Of a DNA stretch of 64,000 nt, positions 30,433-40,659 are shown in pieces. A model generated the notes under the pieces. The model was given only the letters and a program-made list of their open reading frames with translations. It ran no database searches and was not told the origin of the DNA. The translations under genes and the position numbers were made by a program. Within the stretch, counting starts at the first letter, position 1. Each line of letters opens with the position of its first letter. Source of the DNA: Pseudomonas sp. GM18 (GTDB lineage: Bacteria; Pseudomonadota; Gammaproteobacteria; Pseudomonadales; Pseudomonadaceae); assembly GCF_000282195.1 (NCBI RefSeq), contig NZ_AKJT01000031.1:1-64000 (forward strand), in the 5' to 3' direction.

Positions 30433-30816
30433 ATGGACACTCCAAAACCGCCGCAAAAGTCCGTGCACCTGCTGGAAGACCTTGAGTCGATCCGCCAACT
30501 GCTCGGCGATGACAACCTGCAACCGCCCTTGCTGACCGACACGGTCATTGAAGGTGATCAGGAACAGATTCCCATGCTATTCGACACCGTCGGCAATGCG
30601 CCGCAGGTCGAACCGCCACCACCCGCTCCGGCCGCCCAGCCGGCTCCTGCTGCCAACAGGGGCCCCGATGCCCTGTTGCACCTGGATAGCGAGCTGCGCG
30701 CCGCCGCGCAATTGATCATGCAAGACGTGATCGACGACTTCGCCCCCCACATCGAAACCGAAATCAAACGCCGCCTTGATGCGCGGATGGAACGGTTGCT
30801 TAGCCAGTACGAGTAA
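30433..30816 (+). CDS. conserved hypothetical protein between holC and valS
   Basis: A 127-residue acidic protein in three parts: a conserved-looking N-terminus (HLLEDLESIRQLLGD), a Pro/Ala-rich linker (~57-80), and a C-terminal helix pair (LRAAAQLIMQDVIDDFAPHIETE onward). No known domain is evident. Pseudomonas species have a gene like this between holC and valS, so it may work with the polymerase or simply share the transcript. Eight base pairs separate it from holC. Confidence 0.8.
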   Translation: MDTPKPPQKSVHLLEDLESIRQLLGDDNLQPPLLTDTVIEGDQEQIPMLFDTVGNAPQVEPPPPAPAAQPAPAANRGPDALLHLDSELRAAAQLIMQDVIDDFAPHIETEIKRRLDARMERLLSQYE

Positions 30817-30837
30817 CCCTGAGCCGAGCGGGCCTTC

Positions 30838-30969
30838 TGTGGCGAGGGGGTTTACCCCCGTTCGGCTGCGAAGCAGTCGTAAAACCGACGTGTGGATGCG
30901 CCAGATACACCACGATGGCCGATTTTGGGGCCGCTTCGCGACCCAACGGGGGTAAACCCCCTCGCCACA
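30838..30969. repeat. REP-type inverted repeat with 25-bp perfect arms
   Basis: TGTGGCGAGGGGGTTTACCC (start of the arm at 30838-30862) is exactly mirrored at 30945-30969. The arms enclose a second, weaker palindrome. A related element with different arm bases lies at 37242-37352. Confidence 0.85.
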
Positions 30970-31004
30970 GTCCGCCCCTGCTCGCCCTACGCCCCGTGCC
31001 CCGC

Positions 31005-31010
31005 TATACT
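31005..31010 (+). promoter_or_regulatory. candidate -10 element for valS
   Basis: TATACT stands 43 bp ahead of the valS ATG; the -35 region is poor. It follows directly on the REP element, so it would restart transcription after that repeat. Confidence 0.35.
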
Positions 31011-31053
31011 TCCCGGCTTTTCCTGAATAAATGCCAATAGGGTCCCGCCGCGC

Positions 31054-33900
31054 ATGGATAAGACCTACCAGCCGCACGCCATTGAAACTTCCTGGTACAA
31101 CACCTGGGAGTCTGAGAATTACTTCGCCCCGCAAGGCGCGGGCGAGTCCTACACCATCATGATCCCGCCGCCGAACGTCACCGGCAGCCTGCACATGGGT
31201 CACGGCTTCAACAACGCGATCATGGACGCCCTGATCCGTTTCCGCCGCATGCAGGGTCGTAACACCCTGTGGCAACCGGGCACCGACCACGCCGGTATCG
31301 CCACGCAAATGCTGGTGGAGCGTCAACTCGAAGCCCAGGGCCAGAATCGCCACGATCTGGGCCGCGAGAAATTTCTCGAGAAAGTCTGGGAATGGAAGGA
31401 TCAGTCCGGCGGCAACATCAGCCGTCAGATCCGCCGCCTCGGCTCGTCCGTGGACTGGAGCCGTGAGCGCTTCACCATGGATGACGGCCTCTCGGAAGCG
31501 GTGAAGGAAGCCTTCGTGCGCCTGCACGAAGACGGCCTGATCTATCGCGGCAAGCGTCTGGTCAACTGGGACACCAAGCTGCACACGGCGATTTCCGACC
31601 TTGAAGTGGAAAACCACGACGAGAAAGGTTTCCTGTGGAACCTGAAGTACCCGCTGGCCGATGGCGCCAAAACCGCTGAAGGCAACGACTACCTGATCGT
31701 CGCGACCACGCGTCCGGAAACCATGCTCGGCGACGCCGCCGTGGCCGTTAACCCGAACGATGAACGCTACAAAGCCCTGATCGGCAAATTTGTCGAGCTG
31801 CCGCTGGTCGGCCGCCGCATCCCGATCATCGCCGACGATTACTGCGACCCTGAATTCGGCACCGGCTGCGTGAAAATCACCCCGGCCCACGACTTCAACG
31901 ACTACGAAGTCGGCAAGCGCCACAACCTGCCGCTGCTGAACATCTTCGACAAGAATGCTGACGTGCTGCCGGCAGCCCAGGTATTCAACCTCGACGGCAG
32001 CGTCAACGAGCAGATCGACGGCACACTGCCCGCCGAGTTCGTCGGCCTCAACCGCGTCCAGGCCCGCAAGGAAATCGTGGCGGCGTTCGAAGCGGCCGGC
32101 CTGCTGATCAGCGTCGATGACCACGCCCTGAAAGTGCCGAAAGGCGACCGCTCCGGCACCATCATCGAGCCATGGCTGACCGACCAGTGGTACGTATCCA
32201 CCAAGCCTTTGGCCGAGCCGGCCATCGCTGCGGTTGAAGACGGCCGTATTCAGTTCGTGCCAAAGCAGTACGAAAACATGTACTTCTCGTGGATGCGCGA
32301 CATCCAGGATTGGTGCATCAGCCGTCAGCTGTGGTGGGGCCACCGGATTCCGGCCTGGTACGACGAGTCGGGCAAGGTCTATGTCGGTCGCGACGAAGCC
32401 GAAGTACGTGCCAAGCACAACCTGGGCGCCGACGTTGCTCTGCAACAGGACAACGACGTTCTGGATACCTGGTTCAGTTCGGGCCTGTGGACCTTCTCCA
32501 CTCTCGGCTGGCCGGAGCAGACCGAATTCCTGAAGAAATTCCACTCCACCGACGTGCTGGTGACCGGTTTCGACATCATTTTCTTCTGGGTTGCCCGGAT
32601 GATCATGCTCACCATGCACTTGGTGAAAAACGAAGACGGCACACCGCAGGTTCCGTTCAAGACCGTTTATGTGCACGGTCTGGTACGTGATGGCCAGGGC
32701 CAGAAGATGTCCAAGTCCAAGGGCAACGTCCTGGACCCGCTGGACATCATCGACGGCATCGAACTGGAAGATCTGGTACAGAAACGCACCTCCGGCATGA
32801 TGCAGCCGAAACTGGCGAAGAAGATCGAGAAGCAGACCCGCGACGAGTTCGCCGACGGCATCGCCAGCTACGGCACCGACGCCCTGCGCTTCACGTTCTG
32901 CTCGCTGGCATCGACCGGTCGTGACATCAAGTTCGACATGGGTCGCGTCGAAGGCTACCGCAACTTCTGCAACAAGATCTGGAACGCCGCGCGCTACGTG
33001 CTGGACAAGGGCGAAGACTGCGGCCAGAACGGCGAAGCTTACGAGCTCTCGCTGGCGGATCGCTGGATCATTTCTCAGCTGCAACGCACTGAAGCCGAAG
33101 TGACTCGTCAACTCGACCAGTTCCGCTTCGACCTGGCGGCACAAGCCTTGTACGAGTTCATCTGGAACCAGTATTGCGACTGGTACCTGGAACTGTCCAA
33201 GCCTGTGCTGTGGGACGAAAACGCCCCGGTCGAACGTCAGCGCGGCACACGTCGCACCCTGGTTCGAGTGCTGGAAGTCGCTCTGCGCCTGGCTCACCCG
33301 TTCATGCCGTTCATCACCGAAGAAATCTGGCAGCGCGTTGCGCCGCTGGCCGGTATCGAAGGCAAGACGATCATGCTGCAACCTTGGCCAGTGGCCGTTG
33401 AGGCACGCATCGATCAGGCCGCCGAAGACGATATCGAATGGCTCAAGGGCCTGATGCTCGGCACCCGCAACATCCGCGGTGAAATGAACATCGGTCCAGG
33501 CAAGCCGCTGAACCTGTTCCTGAAAAACGTCAGCGCCGAAGATCAGCGCCGTCTCACCGAGAACGAAGCCCTGCTGAAGAAGCTGGCGCGTCTGGAATCG
33601 ATCACCGTTCTGGCGACCGGCGAAGAAGCACCGCTGTCCGCCACCGCACTGGTTGGCGAGATGGAGGTGCTGGTGCCGATGGCCGGCCTGATCGACAAAG
33701 ACGCCGAACTGGCGCGTCTGGACAAGGAAATCCTGCGTCTGCAGGGTGAAGTTCAGCGCGTCGGCGGCAAGCTGTCCAACGCCGGTTTCGTCGACAAGGC
33801 TCCGGCCGAAGTCATCGACAAGGAACGCGCCAAACTGGCCGAAGCTGAACAGGCTTTGGGCAAGCTGGCGGAGCAGCATGCGCGGATTGCCAGTTTGTAA
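31054..33900 (+). CDS. valS: valyl-tRNA synthetase
   Basis: A 948-residue class I synthetase. The HIGH motif is [10 protein letters not shown] (~50) and KMSKS appears in [14 protein letters not shown] (~553). The editing domain lies between them ([15 protein letters not shown]). The anticodon-binding domain follows, and a C-terminal coiled coil (~880-948, [19 protein letters not shown]) is characteristic of ValRS. Start ATG at 31054 gives [11 protein letters not shown]. An intrinsic terminator follows. Confidence 0.98.
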   Translation: MDKTYQPHAIETSWYNTWESENYFAPQGAGESYTIMIPPPNVTGSLHMGHGFNNAIMDALIRFRRMQGRNTLWQPGTDHAGIATQMLVERQLEAQGQNRHDLGREKFLEKVWEWKDQSGGNISRQIRRLGSSVDWSRERFTMDDGLSEAVKEAFVRLHEDGLIYRGKRLVNWDTKLHTAISDLEVENHDEKGFLWNLKYPLADGAKTAEGNDYLIVATTRPETMLGDAAVAVNPNDERYKALIGKFVELPLVGRRIPIIADDYCDPEFGTGCVKITPAHDFNDYEVGKRHNLPLLNIFDKNADVLPAAQVFNLDGSVNEQIDGTLPAEFVGLNRVQARKEIVAAFEAAGLLISVDDHALKVPKGDRSGTIIEPWLTDQWYVSTKPLAEPAIAAVEDGRIQFVPKQYENMYFSWMRDIQDWCISRQLWWGHRIPAWYDESGKVYVGRDEAEVRAKHNLGADVALQQDNDVLDTWFSSGLWTFSTLGWPEQTEFLKKFHSTDVLVTGFDIIFFWVARMIMLTMHLVKNEDGTPQVPFKTVYVHGLVRDGQGQKMSKSKGNVLDPLDIIDGIELEDLVQKRTSGMMQPKLAKKIEKQTRDEFADGIASYGTDALRFTFCSLASTGRDIKFDMGRVEGYRNFCNKIWNAARYVLDKGEDCGQNGEAYELSLADRWIISQLQRTEAEVTRQLDQFRFDLAAQALYEFIWNQYCDWYLELSKPVLWDENAPVERQRGTRRTLVRVLEVALRLAHPFMPFITEEIWQRVAPLAGIEGKTIMLQPWPVAVEARIDQAAEDDIEWLKGLMLGTRNIRGEMNIGPGKPLNLFLKNVSAEDQRRLTENEALLKKLARLESITVLATGEEAPLSATALVGEMEVLVPMAGLIDKDAELARLDKEILRLQGEVQRVGGKLSNAGFVDKAPAEVIDKERAKLAEAEQALGKLAEQHARIASL

Positions 33901-33920
33901 CTGGTAAGTCGCAATGAAAC

Positions 33921-33948
33921 AGGGAGGCCCGAGTGGTCTCCCTTTTTT
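33921..33948 (+). terminator. intrinsic terminator of valS
   Basis: AGGGAGGCC pairs with GGTCTCCCT, with one bulged base, and TTTTTT follows. Confidence 0.85.
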
Positions 33949-34062
33949 ATGCCCGACACTTTCTCTCACAGGGACATGTGGCGATCTTCACAATTGGGTT
34001 ACCAACAGCTGGATGTGGGACAATACCCGCCACTTTTAGCCATACCCGAATCGACCTCGCCC

Positions 34063-35085
34063 ATGACCGCCCCCAGCACACCCAAACCTGCGCGCAAAAA
34101 GCCTAAACCCGCGACCCCGGCCAAAGCCGTGGAGCCACGCGAGAAGGCCAGCCTGCACCCGCGCAATCGCCATCAGGGTCGTTACGACTTCCCGGCGCTG
34201 ATCAAGAGCACGCCGGAGCTGGCGAAGTTCGTGATCATCAATCCGTACGGCAAGGAGAGCATCGACTTCGCCAGCCCGGACGCGGTGCGAGTGTTCAACC
34301 GGGCGCTGCTCAAGGCGTTCTACGGTATCGCCCATTGGGACATCCCGGCCGATTACCTGTGCCCGCCTGTTCCGGGCCGCGCCGACTATGTGCACTTTTT
34401 GGCCGACCTGCTGGCCAGCGTCAACGACGGCGAAATCCCTCGCGGCGCGCCAGTCAAAGTGCTCGATATCGGCATGGGCGCCAACTGCGTCTATCCATTG
34501 ATCGGCTACAGCGACTACCGCTGGCACTTCCTCGGCTCGGAAATCGACCCGACGGCCGTAGCCTCCGCCAAAGCCATCGTACAGTCCAACGGGCTGAACA
34601 AAGCCATCCAACTGCGTCAGCAAACTAATCCCAAGCACATTCTGCTGGGCTTGCTCGAGCCCGGCGAACGCTTTGACCTGACGATGTGCAACCCGCCGTT
34701 CCACGCCTCGATGGACGAGGCGACCAAGGGCAGCGTGCGTAAATGGCGCGCGCTGGGCCGCGCCGACCCAAAACGCAAACTGCCGGTGCTGAACTTTGGC
34801 GGTCAATCGGCGGAACTGTGGTGTGAAGGTGGTGAAGCACGGTTTGTGACGCAACTGATCGCCGAGAGCGCGCACTTTCAACACAAAGTGCTTTGGTTCA
34901 GTACCCTGGTCTCGAAAGCCTCAAACCTGCCGGCGATCCAGACGGCGCTGAAAAAGGCTGGCGTATTGGAAAGCCAGGTCGTGGAGATGTCCCAAGGGCA
35001 GAAGCAAAGCCGTTTCGTCGCCTGGACCTTCCAGACCAAATCCGAGCAGCAGGTTTGGCGCGAGCGCTGGGCCCGCAAAAGCTGA
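34063..35085 (+). CDS. rlmF: 23S rRNA (adenine(1618)-N6)-methyltransferase
   Basis: A 340-residue SAM-dependent methyltransferase that modifies A1618 of 23S rRNA. After a Lys/Pro-rich basic N-terminus (~1-30) comes [17 protein letters not shown], a block typical of the family. Motif I is [16 protein letters not shown] and the adenine-N6 catalytic motif is NPPF in [10 protein letters not shown]. The ATG at 34063 is favoured; the longer frame to 33949 overlaps the valS terminator. It converges on the HU gene, with a shared terminator. Confidence 0.94.
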   Translation: MTAPSTPKPARKKPKPATPAKAVEPREKASLHPRNRHQGRYDFPALIKSTPELAKFVIINPYGKESIDFASPDAVRVFNRALLKAFYGIAHWDIPADYLCPPVPGRADYVHFLADLLASVNDGEIPRGAPVKVLDIGMGANCVYPLIGYSDYRWHFLGSEIDPTAVASAKAIVQSNGLNKAIQLRQQTNPKHILLGLLEPGERFDLTMCNPPFHASMDEATKGSVRKWRALGRADPKRKLPVLNFGGQSAELWCEGGEARFVTQLIAESAHFQHKVLWFSTLVSKASNLPAIQTALKKAGVLESQVVEMSQGQKQSRFVAWTFQTKSEQQVWRERWARKS

Positions 35086-35135
35086 GTAGCAACCGAGACA
35101 GCGATTGAGCCTGATCAATCGCTGAATCGCAGACA

Positions 35136-35178
35136 CAAAAAAACCGTGCCCGGATTGCTCCGGAGCACGGCTTTTTTT
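35136..35178. terminator. bidirectional terminator between rlmF and the HU gene
   Basis: AAAACCGTGCCCGGA and TCCGGAGCACGGCTTTTT form a stem with A- and T-runs on opposite sides, suited to both convergent genes. Confidence 0.88.
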
Positions 35179-35186
35179 AACAAGTC

Positions 35187-35468
35187 TTACTTGTTAACAG
35201 CGTCGGTCAGGCCTTTGGCCACAACCAGCTTGATCACTTTCTTGGCAGCGATTTCGATGGCAGCGCCAGTCGAAGGGTTGCGGCCGGTACGGGCAGGACG
35301 CTCAGTCACTTTCAGCTTGCCGATACCTGGCAGAGTGATTTCGCCGCCGTTTTCCAGCTGATCGGCAACGATTTGGCCCAGTTGGTCCAGAGCGTTACGC
35401 GCGGTGGTTTTTGGCGCGTCGATAGCTTCAGCGATGTCGGCGATCAGTTGGTCTTTAGTAAGAGCCAT
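35187..35468 (-). CDS. HU-family nucleoid DNA-binding protein
   Basis: A 93-residue HU/IHF-fold protein starting MALTKDQLIADIAEAI. The DNA-binding arm includes TERPARTGRNPSTGAAI, with the conserved Arg and the intercalating Pro. Pseudomonas has several HU paralogues; this one, with its MALTKDQLI start, may be the one called HupN in P. putida, but I cannot be sure. AGGAA lies upstream of the ATG. Transcribed alone, ending at the shared terminator with rlmF. Confidence 0.93.
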   Translation of the reverse strand: MALTKDQLIADIAEAIDAPKTTARNALDQLGQIVADQLENGGEITLPGIGKLKVTERPARTGRNPSTGAAIEIAAKKVIKLVVAKGLTDAVNK

Positions 35469-35865
35469 TGTAGTGTTCCTTCCCTATCAAATTCATATGG
35501 ATTGCAGAGTGCAGTGTCAGCCATCGAGCCCGATCTTCTGGATCTGGCACCCTCGGCCATAACCACGACGAGTCGGGGTTATAGATGCCGAAATCAGGGT
35601 TTGGTTCGACCTGACAAATGCTGAATGCACGCTTAACGCAGTGACTTCGCGTAAGACCGGGCAAAACTAGCACAGAGACGGGGAAATATCCGCCTCTAGC
35701 TACCCATTTGGTCAGCTTTATTGCTCTAAAACAGGAAAAAACTGCATAAGGTCCGTCGGACAGCTGCGAATTGCCCTTCGGACCACGCCAAAACCAGTGG
35801 TTGCGGTACACTGGGCGCTTTTTCGGGGGAGCACGCCCTCCTCTCTTCAATCAGCCGAGAAGCCC
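35469..35865. other. divergent upstream region of the HU gene and ndpA
   Basis: Nearly 400 bp without a credible gene; short open frames here have no ribosome site. It must hold the promoters of both nucleoid-protein genes. TATAAC occurs leftward near 35580 but without a good -35, so I name no promoter. Confidence 0.4.
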
Positions 35866-36870
35866 ATGCCGATCCGTCATTGCATCGTCCACCTGATCGA
35901 CAAAAAACCCGACGGCACACCCGCAGTTCTTCACGCCCGCGACTCTGAACTGGCTGAGTCCGCGGCCATCGAAAACATGCTCGCCGACCTGAACGAAAGC
36001 TATAACGCCAAACAGGGCAAAGCCTGGGGGCTGTTCCATCCGGAGTCCGGCGCGTTTCCGTTCAGCGGCTGGCTGAAGGAGTACCTCGATGGCGGCCAGG
36101 ATTTCACGGCGTTCAGCCGGGTGGCGGTCGAGCATCTGCAAAAGCTGATGGAAGAGTCCAACCTCTCGGTCGGTGGCCACGTGCTGTTCGCGCATTACCA
36201 GCAAGGCATGACCGATTACCTGGCCATCGCCCTGCTGCACCACAGCGAAGGCGTGGCGGTGACCGATCAGCTGGACGTGACCCCTTCGCGACACCTGGAC
36301 CTTGGCCAATTGCACCTGGCCGCGCGGATCAACGTTTCCGAGTGGCAGAACAACAAGCAGTCCAAGCAGTACATCTCGTTCATCAAAGGCAAGAACGGCA
36401 AAAAGGTTTCGGAGTACTTCCGCGACTTCATCGGCTGTCAGGAAGGCGTCGACGGCCCCGGCGAAACCCGCACCCTGCTCAAGGCCTTCAGTGACTTCGT
36501 CGAAAGCGAAGACCTGCCGGAAGAGTCCGCCCGCGAGAAGACCAAGACCCTGGTGGATTACGCCAGCAGCCAGGCAAAAATGGGCGAGCCCATGGGCCTG
36601 GAAGAGCTGTCCGAACTGATCGACGAAGATCGCCCGAAAGCCTTCTACGATCACATCCGCAACAAGGACTACGGCCTGTCCCCGGAGATCCCGGCGGATA
36701 AGCGCACCCTGAATCAGTTCCGCCGCTTCACCGGCCGCGCAGAAGGCCTGTCCATCAGCTTCGAAGCACACTTGTTGGGCTCGAAGATCGAATACGACGA
36801 AGAGGCCGGCACGCTGATCATCAAGGGCCTGCCGACCCAACTGACCGACCAGCTCAAGCGACGCAACTGA
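35866..36870 (+). CDS. ndpA: nucleoid-associated protein NdpA (YejK family)
   Basis: A 334-residue protein of the YejK/NdpA family, nucleoid-associated and about the same length as the E. coli protein (335). The sequence starts [17 protein letters not shown]. Family regions include [21 protein letters not shown] followed by [16 protein letters not shown]. The ATG at 35866 gives the conserved start. Its stop overlaps the next start by 1 bp (TGATG), so the glutaredoxin gene is translationally coupled. Exact function is still unclear in the family. Confidence 0.92.
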   Translation: MPIRHCIVHLIDKKPDGTPAVLHARDSELAESAAIENMLADLNESYNAKQGKAWGLFHPESGAFPFSGWLKEYLDGGQDFTAFSRVAVEHLQKLMEESNLSVGGHVLFAHYQQGMTDYLAIALLHHSEGVAVTDQLDVTPSRHLDLGQLHLAARINVSEWQNNKQSKQYISFIKGKNGKKVSEYFRDFIGCQEGVDGPGETRTLLKAFSDFVESEDLPEESAREKTKTLVDYASSQAKMGEPMGLEELSELIDEDRPKAFYDHIRNKDYGLSPEIPADKRTLNQFRRFTGRAEGLSISFEAHLLGSKIEYDEEAGTLIIKGLPTQLTDQLKRRN

Positions 36871-37220
36871 TGCTCGGCGGCGTGTTGAAAAAAATCCTGC
36901 TGATCCTGCTGGTGGTTGTCGTTTACCAGAACTGGGGCAAGATCGAGCGGGTACTTCACCCCTCGCAGGTGGTGTCCGAGCAGACCCAGGCCAAGGCCAA
37001 CGTCGTGCTCTACGCCACTGACTGGTGCGGCTACTGCAAACTGACCCGGCGCTTTCTCGACCAGAAAGGCATTCCGTACAAGGAATTCGATATCGAGAAG
37101 GATGCCGTGGCGCGCAAAGCCTACGAGGCGCTGGGGGGACGCGGGATTCCGCTGATCGATGTGAACGGGACGTTGATTCGCGGGTATGACCCGGACCAGG
37201 TGCTTGCCGCCCTGAAGTAA
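36870..37220 (+). CDS. membrane-anchored glutaredoxin-like protein
   Basis: A 116-residue protein. One N-terminal hydrophobic helix (KKILLILLVVVVYQNW, ~7-22) anchors or exports it, then a glutaredoxin domain (~43-116) with the active site DWCGYC and the cis-Pro loop GRGIPLIDVNG. It would reduce disulfides or glutathionylated targets; whether the domain faces the periplasm is not decided by the sequence. It overlaps ndpA by 1 bp and is followed by a REP element. Confidence 0.85.
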   Translation: MLGGVLKKILLILLVVVVYQNWGKIERVLHPSQVVSEQTQAKANVVLYATDWCGYCKLTRRFLDQKGIPYKEFDIEKDAVARKAYEALGGRGIPLIDVNGTLIRGYDPDQVLAALK

Positions 37221-37241
37221 CCATCAGCTTCACACAATCCT

Positions 37242-37352
37242 TGTGGCGAGGGAGCTTGCTCCCGCTGGACTGCGCAGCAGGCCCAACTATCTTGTGAGCG
37301 CTGCGCACTGGAGCGCCAGCCCGGTCAAGCGGGAGCAAGCTCCCTCGCCACA
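37242..37352. repeat. REP-type inverted repeat with 25-bp perfect arms
   Basis: TGTGGCGAGGGAGCTTGCTC (start of the arm at 37242-37266) is exactly mirrored at 37328-37352. The common TGTGGCGAGGG end links it to the 30838-30969 element. Confidence 0.85.
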
Positions 37353-37386
37353 GGCCGTAACCAAGCCCATCATCCGTGATGTCTGG

Positions 37387-38322
37387 TTATTGCGCTTCGA
37401 TACGAAACCCGAACCGCGGAAAGTGCACATGCACCACACCGGCCCGCTCGTCTTCACGACGCAGAATCAATTCCTCGCTGCCCGCAAACAGCAATTCCCC
37501 TGCCACCGGATCAACCCCGTAATCGGTCGCTGCAATCACCACCTGCTGGCCGACCTCGAAGCCGTTCGGCTCATCGAACTGCTCATCCGGCAATGCGGCC
37601 GGTGTGGCATTGCGGGCAATTTCCAGCGCTTGCTCGGCCGTCATCTCGCTGAACGCGCCATGGCCAAAACCCATCACACGGCCAAACCACGCCGAAACGG
37701 CCGGATAAGCATCCACCAACGGTGACGTCACGTGCGTCGCCTTGAGGAACCACAACGAGTGGGCCAGGGCAAAGTCGGCAATCGACGGTTCGCCGAACAG
37801 GAAGTCCCCCTGCTCGCGCTGAAGCTGCTGCTCCAGGCGCGCCATGATCGTTGGCCACTGATGCCGGGCCTGCTCGGCCGACAACCGTGTGGCGCTGCCA
37901 CCGCTGAACAAGCCGGCGCGATCGGCCAGGAATGCCTTGATCGCTTCCGGCGACAATTTGCCGAAGCGCACCGCCACCGATTCTGGCTGGAACACCAGGC
38001 TGACCGCATGCTGGAACACCACCGAATCGGCCCACGCCGCAAAGGTCGCCGCGACCATTTCCTGGCCTTCCGGAAAAAACGCCGGTGAAGCTTTTTCCTG
38101 CTCCAGACGACGAGCGATCAACGCGGTGTCGCAATAGACATCAGCACCGATCTGCAACACCGGCGTCTTGCGGTAGCCGCCGGTCAGGGCCGTCAGATCG
38201 GGTTTGGGCATCACCGGCGAAATCATCACAGAGCGCCAGGACAGTCCCTTGAAGCCCAGCAACAAGCGGGCCTTTTCGGCAAAAGGGGACGTCGGGTAAT
38301 GATGCAGAATCAACTCAGACAT
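37387..38322 (-). CDS. glutathione S-transferase family protein with C-terminal extension
   Basis: A 311-residue protein. The thioredoxin-like N-domain (~1-80) starts MSELILHHYPTSPFAEKARLLL, with the Ser-Pro-Phe active-site turn, and has YRKTPVLQIG with its cis-Pro and YCDTALIARRLE. An all-helical GST C-domain follows (~90-220). About 75 further residues (QQVVIAATDYGVDPVAGEL onward) form an extra beta-rich extension. Substrate unknown. GGAG lies 6 nt ahead of the ATG at 38322, which begins the conserved domain. Confidence 0.88.
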   Translation of the reverse strand: MSELILHHYPTSPFAEKARLLLGFKGLSWRSVMISPVMPKPDLTALTGGYRKTPVLQIGADVYCDTALIARRLEQEKASPAFFPEGQEMVAATFAAWADSVVFQHAVSLVFQPESVAVRFGKLSPEAIKAFLADRAGLFSGGSATRLSAEQARHQWPTIMARLEQQLQREQGDFLFGEPSIADFALAHSLWFLKATHVTSPLVDAYPAVSAWFGRVMGFGHGAFSEMTAEQALEIARNATPAALPDEQFDEPNGFEVGQQVVIAATDYGVDPVAGELLFAGSEELILRREDERAGVVHVHFPRFGFRIEAQ

Positions 38323-38410
38323 GCTCGGCTCCGCCGCTCGGATAAGGAGCCCGCAGCTTAGCGCGCAATCGGCAGGCAGCCTACCCATCTGCCTGATGGG
38401 CGCTTATCAG

Positions 38411-38731
38411 TCAGATTGATAAGCCCGCGGCCGCACTCGCGACCAGACATTCCTTGGCGCTTTTCTTGAGTTTTTTGATCAGTCGTTCCTGGCGCAGTGC
38501 ATCGCTCTTGTCACGACAAAGTTCGGTGTAGACCAGCGCCATGGCAGGGCTTGAGAGGAAGAAGCGTGCGCCCTTACCGCTTTGATGCTTGGCGAAGCGG
38601 CGGACCGGATCGTCGCTGATCCCGCAGTAGAGCGAACCATTGGCCGCGCGAACGAGGTAGACGAACCAGGGTTTGGTAACAGGCACCGATGGTTCGACGG
38701 CAATGACGGAGGATTCGCTCGAGATGCTCAC
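38411..38731 (-). CDS. GIY-YIG domain protein (UPF0213/YhbQ-like)
   Basis: A 106-residue small GIY-YIG protein. The core reads [28 protein letters not shown], with VYLVR and YCGIS as the variant GIY and YIG strands and the conserved Arg downstream. Family members can be structure-specific endonucleases, but most are uncharacterised. The start is GTG at 38731; the first ~20 residues are poorly conserved, so an internal start is possible. No operon partner. Confidence 0.85.
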   Translation of the reverse strand: MSISSESSVIAVEPSVPVTKPWFVYLVRAANGSLYCGISDDPVRRFAKHQSGKGARFFLSSPAMALVYTELCRDKSDALRQERLIKKLKKSAKECLVASAAAGLSI

Positions 38732-38771
38732 GTGACAATCAAGGCTTGAAAGGAAACAAGCCGCGATCTTA

Positions 38772-39242
38772 TCAGCGACTGGCCTGGAATGCCTTCAGGC
38801 CCTTCAAGGCCTGAGCGCGAACGGCGTTTCTCACCACCGGCGTCCAGCCCAGCAGCAACCCCTTGAAACCTAGCGCCTGCCGCGACCAGGCCCACATATC
38901 GAAGCTGTCATGGTGCTCGCAGATCTTGCCATCGCGAAACACGAAACGCGCCTGAATGTCATTGACCACGATATTGCCGGTCTGGCTAAACAGGTACGTC
39001 GCCACCCAATGGGCACCGCCGCTGCGCTCATCACTGCGCACGTTATCGAAGGTCAGGGAGAAGTCCTTGGCCCGGGTGGTGAGCATGCGCCACATGTCGC
39101 CGGCATCACGCCCGCGCAGTTCGCCGAACGCCGGATCGCTGAACACCACATCGTCTGTGTAGCAGGCGCTCATGGCCTCGGCATCCAGCCGCTGGAAGGC
39201 TTGGTAGAACCGGGTGATCAAGGCGTTGTGGGCATCACTCAT
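38772..39242 (-). CDS. nuclear transport factor 2-like (SnoaL-type) protein
   Basis: A 156-residue cone-shaped NTF2-like fold protein starting [20 protein letters not shown]. Typical elements are [21 protein letters not shown] and the C-terminal [20 protein letters not shown]. Such proteins include isomerases and polyketide cyclases; no catalytic set marks this one's role. GGAG lies 8 nt ahead of the ATG at 39242. The longer frame to 39557 runs into the transporter gene's flank and is not conserved in character. Confidence 0.85.
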   Translation of the reverse strand: MSDAHNALITRFYQAFQRLDAEAMSACYTDDVVFSDPAFGELRGRDAGDMWRMLTTRAKDFSLTFDNVRSDERSGGAHWVATYLFSQTGNIVVNDIQARFVFRDGKICEHHDSFDMWAWSRQALGFKGLLLGWTPVVRNAVRAQALKGLKAFQASR

Positions 39243-39342
39243 GGACAGACTCCGGGGAATAGGCAGATTGCCAGCACGATAATCTGCAAACGGACGAAAC
39301 ACCATCGGCATTCGCACTCCGAATACCGACAGTGTGCGCGAA

Positions 39343-40659
39343 TCAGATCCTCTCGCTTTCGACCTGCACGTACAGCGAACGCCCGGCACCGAGGCCGGCG
39401 ATGATCGCGCCGAGGCCGATGACGGCGAAAATCCAGCCCAGGGCGCTCCAGCCGCCGGTCCAGTCATGCACCACACCGACTGCGAACGGCCCCATGGATG
39501 CCAGGGTGTAGCCGAAGCCCTGGGCCATGCTCGACAGGTTGGCCGCGACATGGGCATCCCGCGAGCGCAGCACGATCAGGGTCAATGCCAGGCTGAACGT
39601 AGCGCCCTGCCCCAATCCCAGCACGATCGCCCAACCCCACAGACCATCGAGTGGTGCATAAAGGCAACCGAACAAGCCGCCGAGGGTCATCGCCATAACG
39701 ATCACGATCGCCAGCCGCTGATCCTTGCCACGGGTCGCCAGCCACGGTGCCGCCAGCGAGCTGATCAACTGGACAATCACCGAACCCGACAGCACCAGAC
39801 CGGCCTGGGTTGGCGTCAGACCGCGACCGATCAGAATCGACGGTAGCCAACCGAATACGATGTAGGCCAGAGACGATTGCAGGCCCATGTACAAGGTCAC
39901 TTGCCAGGCCAGCGGATCACGCAACAGGCCTCGGACCCGATAGGCAACATGGTGCGCGCCGTGTTTCTGACCGACTTGCGGTAACCAGAACATGGCCGCG
40001 ACCAAGGCTGGAACCACCCAGAAGCCAAGGCCCAGGGCCCAGCTGTTATCGAAATGTTCGCTCAACGGCACGGTCGCGCCAGCCGCCATGGCCGCGCCCA
40101 GGCACAGCGCCATGGTGTAGACACCGGTCATGGTGCCGGCCTGTGTCGGGAAGTCGCGCTTGACGATGCCGGGCAACAGCACGCCGATCACCCCGATGCT
40201 GGCGCCGGCCAGCACGCTGCCGGCGAACAGGCCGACCTCGCCGAACGAGCTGCGCAAAATGATCCCGCCGGCCAGCATCAGAAGAATCCCCAACACCACC
40301 CGCTCGGCACCGAAACGTCGTGCCAGCACCGGCGCCAACGGCGCGAACAGACCGAGGCAAAGCACCGGCAAGGTGGTCAGCAAACCGGCCTGAGCAGCCG
40401 ACAACCCCAGCGTCTTCGAGACCTCGCTGAGCATCGGCGCCATGCTCGACAGCGCCGGACGCAGGTTCAGCGCCACCAGAATCAAGCCCAGCAGCAACAG
40501 CCACGGCCGCCGCAGGAGCGGGTGACTTTGCTGAACCTCTGCATCATCAGCCTCGGCGTCGATCAACAGCTCCTCGAGCTCCGCCGTGCGCTTGAGCTCA
40601 GTGATGCGGTTGTGGCTGGCCTGCTGGCTGAACATCGGGTTCTCGGTTTCAAGGTTCAT
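39343..40659 (-). CDS. CynX/NimT-family MFS transporter
   Basis: A 438-residue inner-membrane transporter with about 12 helices after a hydrophilic N-terminus of ~45 residues. ALNLRPALSSMAPML is the signature of the cyanate/2-nitroimidazole (CynX) branch of the MFS. The substrate is not predictable; no cynase gene is nearby. It overlaps the upstream FadR-type regulator by 11 bp, so the regulator probably controls it. The N-terminal extension with ELEELLIDAEADDAEVQ is charged and likely cytoplasmic. Confidence 0.9.
   Translation of the reverse strand: MNLETENPMFSQQASHNRITELKRTAELEELLIDAEADDAEVQQSHPLLRRPWLLLLGLILVALNLRPALSSMAPMLSEVSKTLGLSAAQAGLLTTLPVLCLGLFAPLAPVLARRFGAERVVLGILLMLAGGIILRSSFGEVGLFAGSVLAGASIGVIGVLLPGIVKRDFPTQAGTMTGVYTMALCLGAAMAAGATVPLSEHFDNSWALGLGFWVVPALVAAMFWLPQVGQKHGAHHVAYRVRGLLRDPLAWQVTLYMGLQSSLAYIVFGWLPSILIGRGLTPTQAGLVLSGSVIVQLISSLAAPWLATRGKDQRLAIVIVMAMTLGGLFGCLYAPLDGLWGWAIVLGLGQGATFSLALTLIVLRSRDAHVAANLSSMAQGFGYTLASMGPFAVGVVHDWTGGWSALGWIFAVIGLGAIIAGLGAGRSLYVQVESERI

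Noticed and set aside
30577..33969. Leftward open frame of 1130 codons
   Set aside because: It is antisense to valS and the preceding gene, with no recognisable domain; a composition artefact.
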